DNA from: an uncultured Bacilli bacterium
GTDB taxonomy: Bacteria > Bacillota_I > Bacilli_A > RFN20 > CAG-631
Length of the DNA stretch: 18,675 nucleotides
Direction of reading: 5' to 3'
Assembly (NCBI GenBank): GCA_934215405.1
Contig: CAKPZU010000031.1
Coordinates: 1 to 18,675, forward strand
The translations under genes were made by a program, and so were the position numbers. Position 1 is the first letter of the stretch. Each line of letters opens with the position of its first letter. Positions 17,645 to 18,675 of the stretch are shown piece by piece. Under the pieces are notes generated by a model. It saw only the letters and a list, made by a program, of their open reading frames with translations, did not search any database and had not been told where the DNA came from.

Positions 17645-18071
17645 AAATTATCTCAACTTTCGTTATTACATATTGTTTAGAATTATCATTTTTCTTATCT
17701 GGTTTCAAATTAGAAGTTTCTGTTTTAGTTTTATTAATTTCATCACTTGCCTTCAAATCAGAATTTTTATTTTTCTCTTTTTTTTGTGCAACACTTTTTG
17801 TGCTTTCCACAAAATGCACCTTAAGAGTTTCTTTAGAATGCATGCTAATAAAGTTAAATAATGATTCATTTTTGATTGTGAAAATTAACTTTTCAATCAA
17901 TAACAACTTCTTATTTTTATTAGTAGTTTCTTCTATACATAATACTTTATCACTCCATTGAGTTGGTTGACTATTTTTAAACTCTACATTAAAAATATTA
18001 GTAATCTTAGTAGTGCGACTACTATTCTCAATAGAAATGCTTTTTACTTTACCTTCAAAAAAATATTTCAT
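17637..18071 (-). CDS. Uncharacterised small protein coupled to the FRG gene
   Basis: I do not recognise this 144-residue protein. Residues 1-90 look strand-rich (KYFFEGKVKSISIE, IFNVEF, KLLLIEKLIFTI, ETLKVHFVES). Residues about 93-130 form a low-complexity Lys/Asn/Ser/Thr/Glu linker, and a last strand YVITKVEIIYG closes the chain, which would suit a small beta-barrel with a disordered loop. There is no signal peptide or membrane span. AAGGAG (18078-18083) lies six bases before the ATG. The gene starts 28 bases after the stop of the LRR gene and overlaps the FRG gene by 8 bases, so it and the FRG protein are probably made together and may interact. A TATAAT at 18099-18104 overlaps the stop of the LRR gene but has no fitting -35 box. 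That this is a real gene is supported by its ribosome site and coupling. Confidence 0.7.
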   Translation of the reverse strand: MKYFFEGKVKSISIENSSRTTKITNIFNVEFKNSQPTQWSDKVLCIEETTNKNKKLLLIEKLIFTIKNESLFNFISMHSKETLKVHFVESTKSVAQKKEKNKNSDLKASDEINKTKTETSNLKPDKKNDNSKQYVITKVEIIYG

Positions 18072-18099
18072 AATTATCTCCTTTATTTTCCCTCATAAA

Positions 18100-18675
18100 T
18101 TATATTATTTTATAATTCCAAACCACTTTATATTTTGAAGAATACCAATCATTATTCCAGCAACTATCCCAATTGTTTGGTTTATAGGATGTTTCACAAT
18201 AAATAATTAAATTATTACAACTTATAAATACAGTAGAGCCCATATGTGTTACACTTTTTGGTATAATAAAACTTGTTAGACCAGTACAGCCATAAAATGC
18301 AGAACTTCCGATACTTATGACGCTACTTGGTATTTCTATACTTGTTAAACTACTACAATTACTAAATGCATAGCTTCCTATACTTGTGACACTATTTGGA
18401 ATTAGTGTTTCTTTGCATCCAATTATTAAGGTATTTGTTGATGTTTCTATTATTGCATTACAATTTTCTCGATTATCGTATATTTTATTGTTTGCATCTA
18501 TTTTTATACTTGCTAAACTACTACAGCCTGAAAATGCGTTAATTCCTATATTTGTAACACTGCTTGGTATTTCTATACCTGTTAAACTACTACAATTGCT
18601 AAATGCATAGCTTCCTATACTTGTGACACTATTTGGAATTAGTGTTTCTTTGCATCCAATTATTAAGGTATTTGT
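18100..18675 (-). CDS. BspA-type leucine-rich repeat protein, C-terminal part only
   Basis: My minus-strand translation gives 191 residues that enter from the window edge and end at TAA (18100-18102); the start lies outside. The visible part has LRRs of the BspA type (TLIPNSVTSIGSYAFSNC, IEIPSSVISIGSSAFYGC), an island containing IYDNRENCNAIIETST, and a final unit without a further repeat. It ends in a Trp/Tyr-rich cap (NNWDSCWNNDWYS, VVWNYKII), a usual way for these proteins to finish. No C-terminal membrane anchor or sorting signal is present, so it is either secreted or attached by its missing N-terminal part. It is a separate gene from the giant LRR protein, with more regular repeats. Confidence 0.88.
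   Translation of the reverse strand, partial: TNTLIIGCKETLIPNSVTSIGSYAFSNCSSLTGIEIPSSVTNIGINAFSGCSSLASIKIDANNKIYDNRENCNAIIETSTNTLIIGCKETLIPNSVTSIGSYAFSNCSSLTSIEIPSSVISIGSSAFYGCTGLTSFIIPKSVTHMGSTVFISCNNLIIYCETSYKPNNWDSCWNNDWYSSKYKVVWNYKII
18326..18438. repeat. 113-bp direct repeat within the partial LRR gene, copy A
   Basis: It matches 18563-18675 at an offset of 237 bp (79 codons) with two differences (18342 and 18361). It encodes an LRR plus the segment TNTLIIGCKETLIPNSVTS. The second copy reaches the window edge, so the repeat may continue outside. Confidence 0.9.
18563..18675. repeat. 113-bp direct repeat within the partial LRR gene, copy B
   Basis: Partner of 18326-18438. The near-identity over an in-frame 79-codon unit shows a recent tandem expansion of the LRR plus island module. 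Confidence 0.9.

Noticed and set aside
18085..18130. Promoter with TATAAT at 18099-18104 for the small gene before FRG
   Set aside because: It overlaps the stop codon of the LRR gene and no -35 element fits at 16-18 bases; kept only as a remark in the gene entry.

Overview
The window is strongly AT-rich, and every gene I can support lies on the minus strand, so transcription runs from high to low coordinates. All tryptophan codons I checked are TGG, the five visible stops are TAA or TAG, and a 4,403-codon gene stays open with TGA read as stop. The code is therefore the standard bacterial one, not the Mycoplasma code. Clear AGGAGG-type ribosome binding sites, very low GC, BspA-type leucine-rich repeats, InlB-type repeats and an M60 mucin-type peptidase suggest a host-associated low-GC Gram-positive, such as a gut Bacilli, Erysipelotrichia or Clostridia relative. 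This assignment is inferred from gene content and base composition, not from a marker gene.

Layout in transcription order: (1) 18675-18100, the last 191 residues of a BspA-type leucine-rich-repeat (LRR) protein whose start is outside the window. (2) 18071-17637, an unrecognised 144-residue protein with a lysine-rich linker. (3) 17644-16775, an FRG-domain protein that overlaps gene 2 by 8 bases. (4) 16730-3519, a giant surface protein of 4,403 residues: N-terminal membrane segment, propeptide, subtilisin-family (S8) protease domain with an intact catalytic triad, InlB-type repeat, about 2,700 residues of LRRs, further InlB-type repeats, about 1,000 residues of cysteine-rich CxxC repeats, and a C-terminal Gly-Cys/membrane/basic tail. 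(5) 3328-2678, a DUF1643-family protein. (6) A palindromic terminator at 2580-2614. (7) 2532-1, an M60-family (mucin-degrading type) metallopeptidase with its own extended -10 promoter, whose C-terminus runs off the window.

Genes 1 to 4 are tightly spaced (28 bases, an 8-base overlap, 44 bases) with no convincing terminator between them, so they may be one transcription unit. The main theme is the cell surface: two LRR proteins, a membrane-attached protease and an M60 peptidase could together bind and process host glycoproteins or mucus. The FRG gene and its small partner are intracellular-looking and do not fit that theme. The most unusual items are the protease-LRR-CxxC architecture, a perfect 370-bp direct repeat in the cysteine-rich tail, the Cys-type C-terminal tail, and the FRG gene pair.
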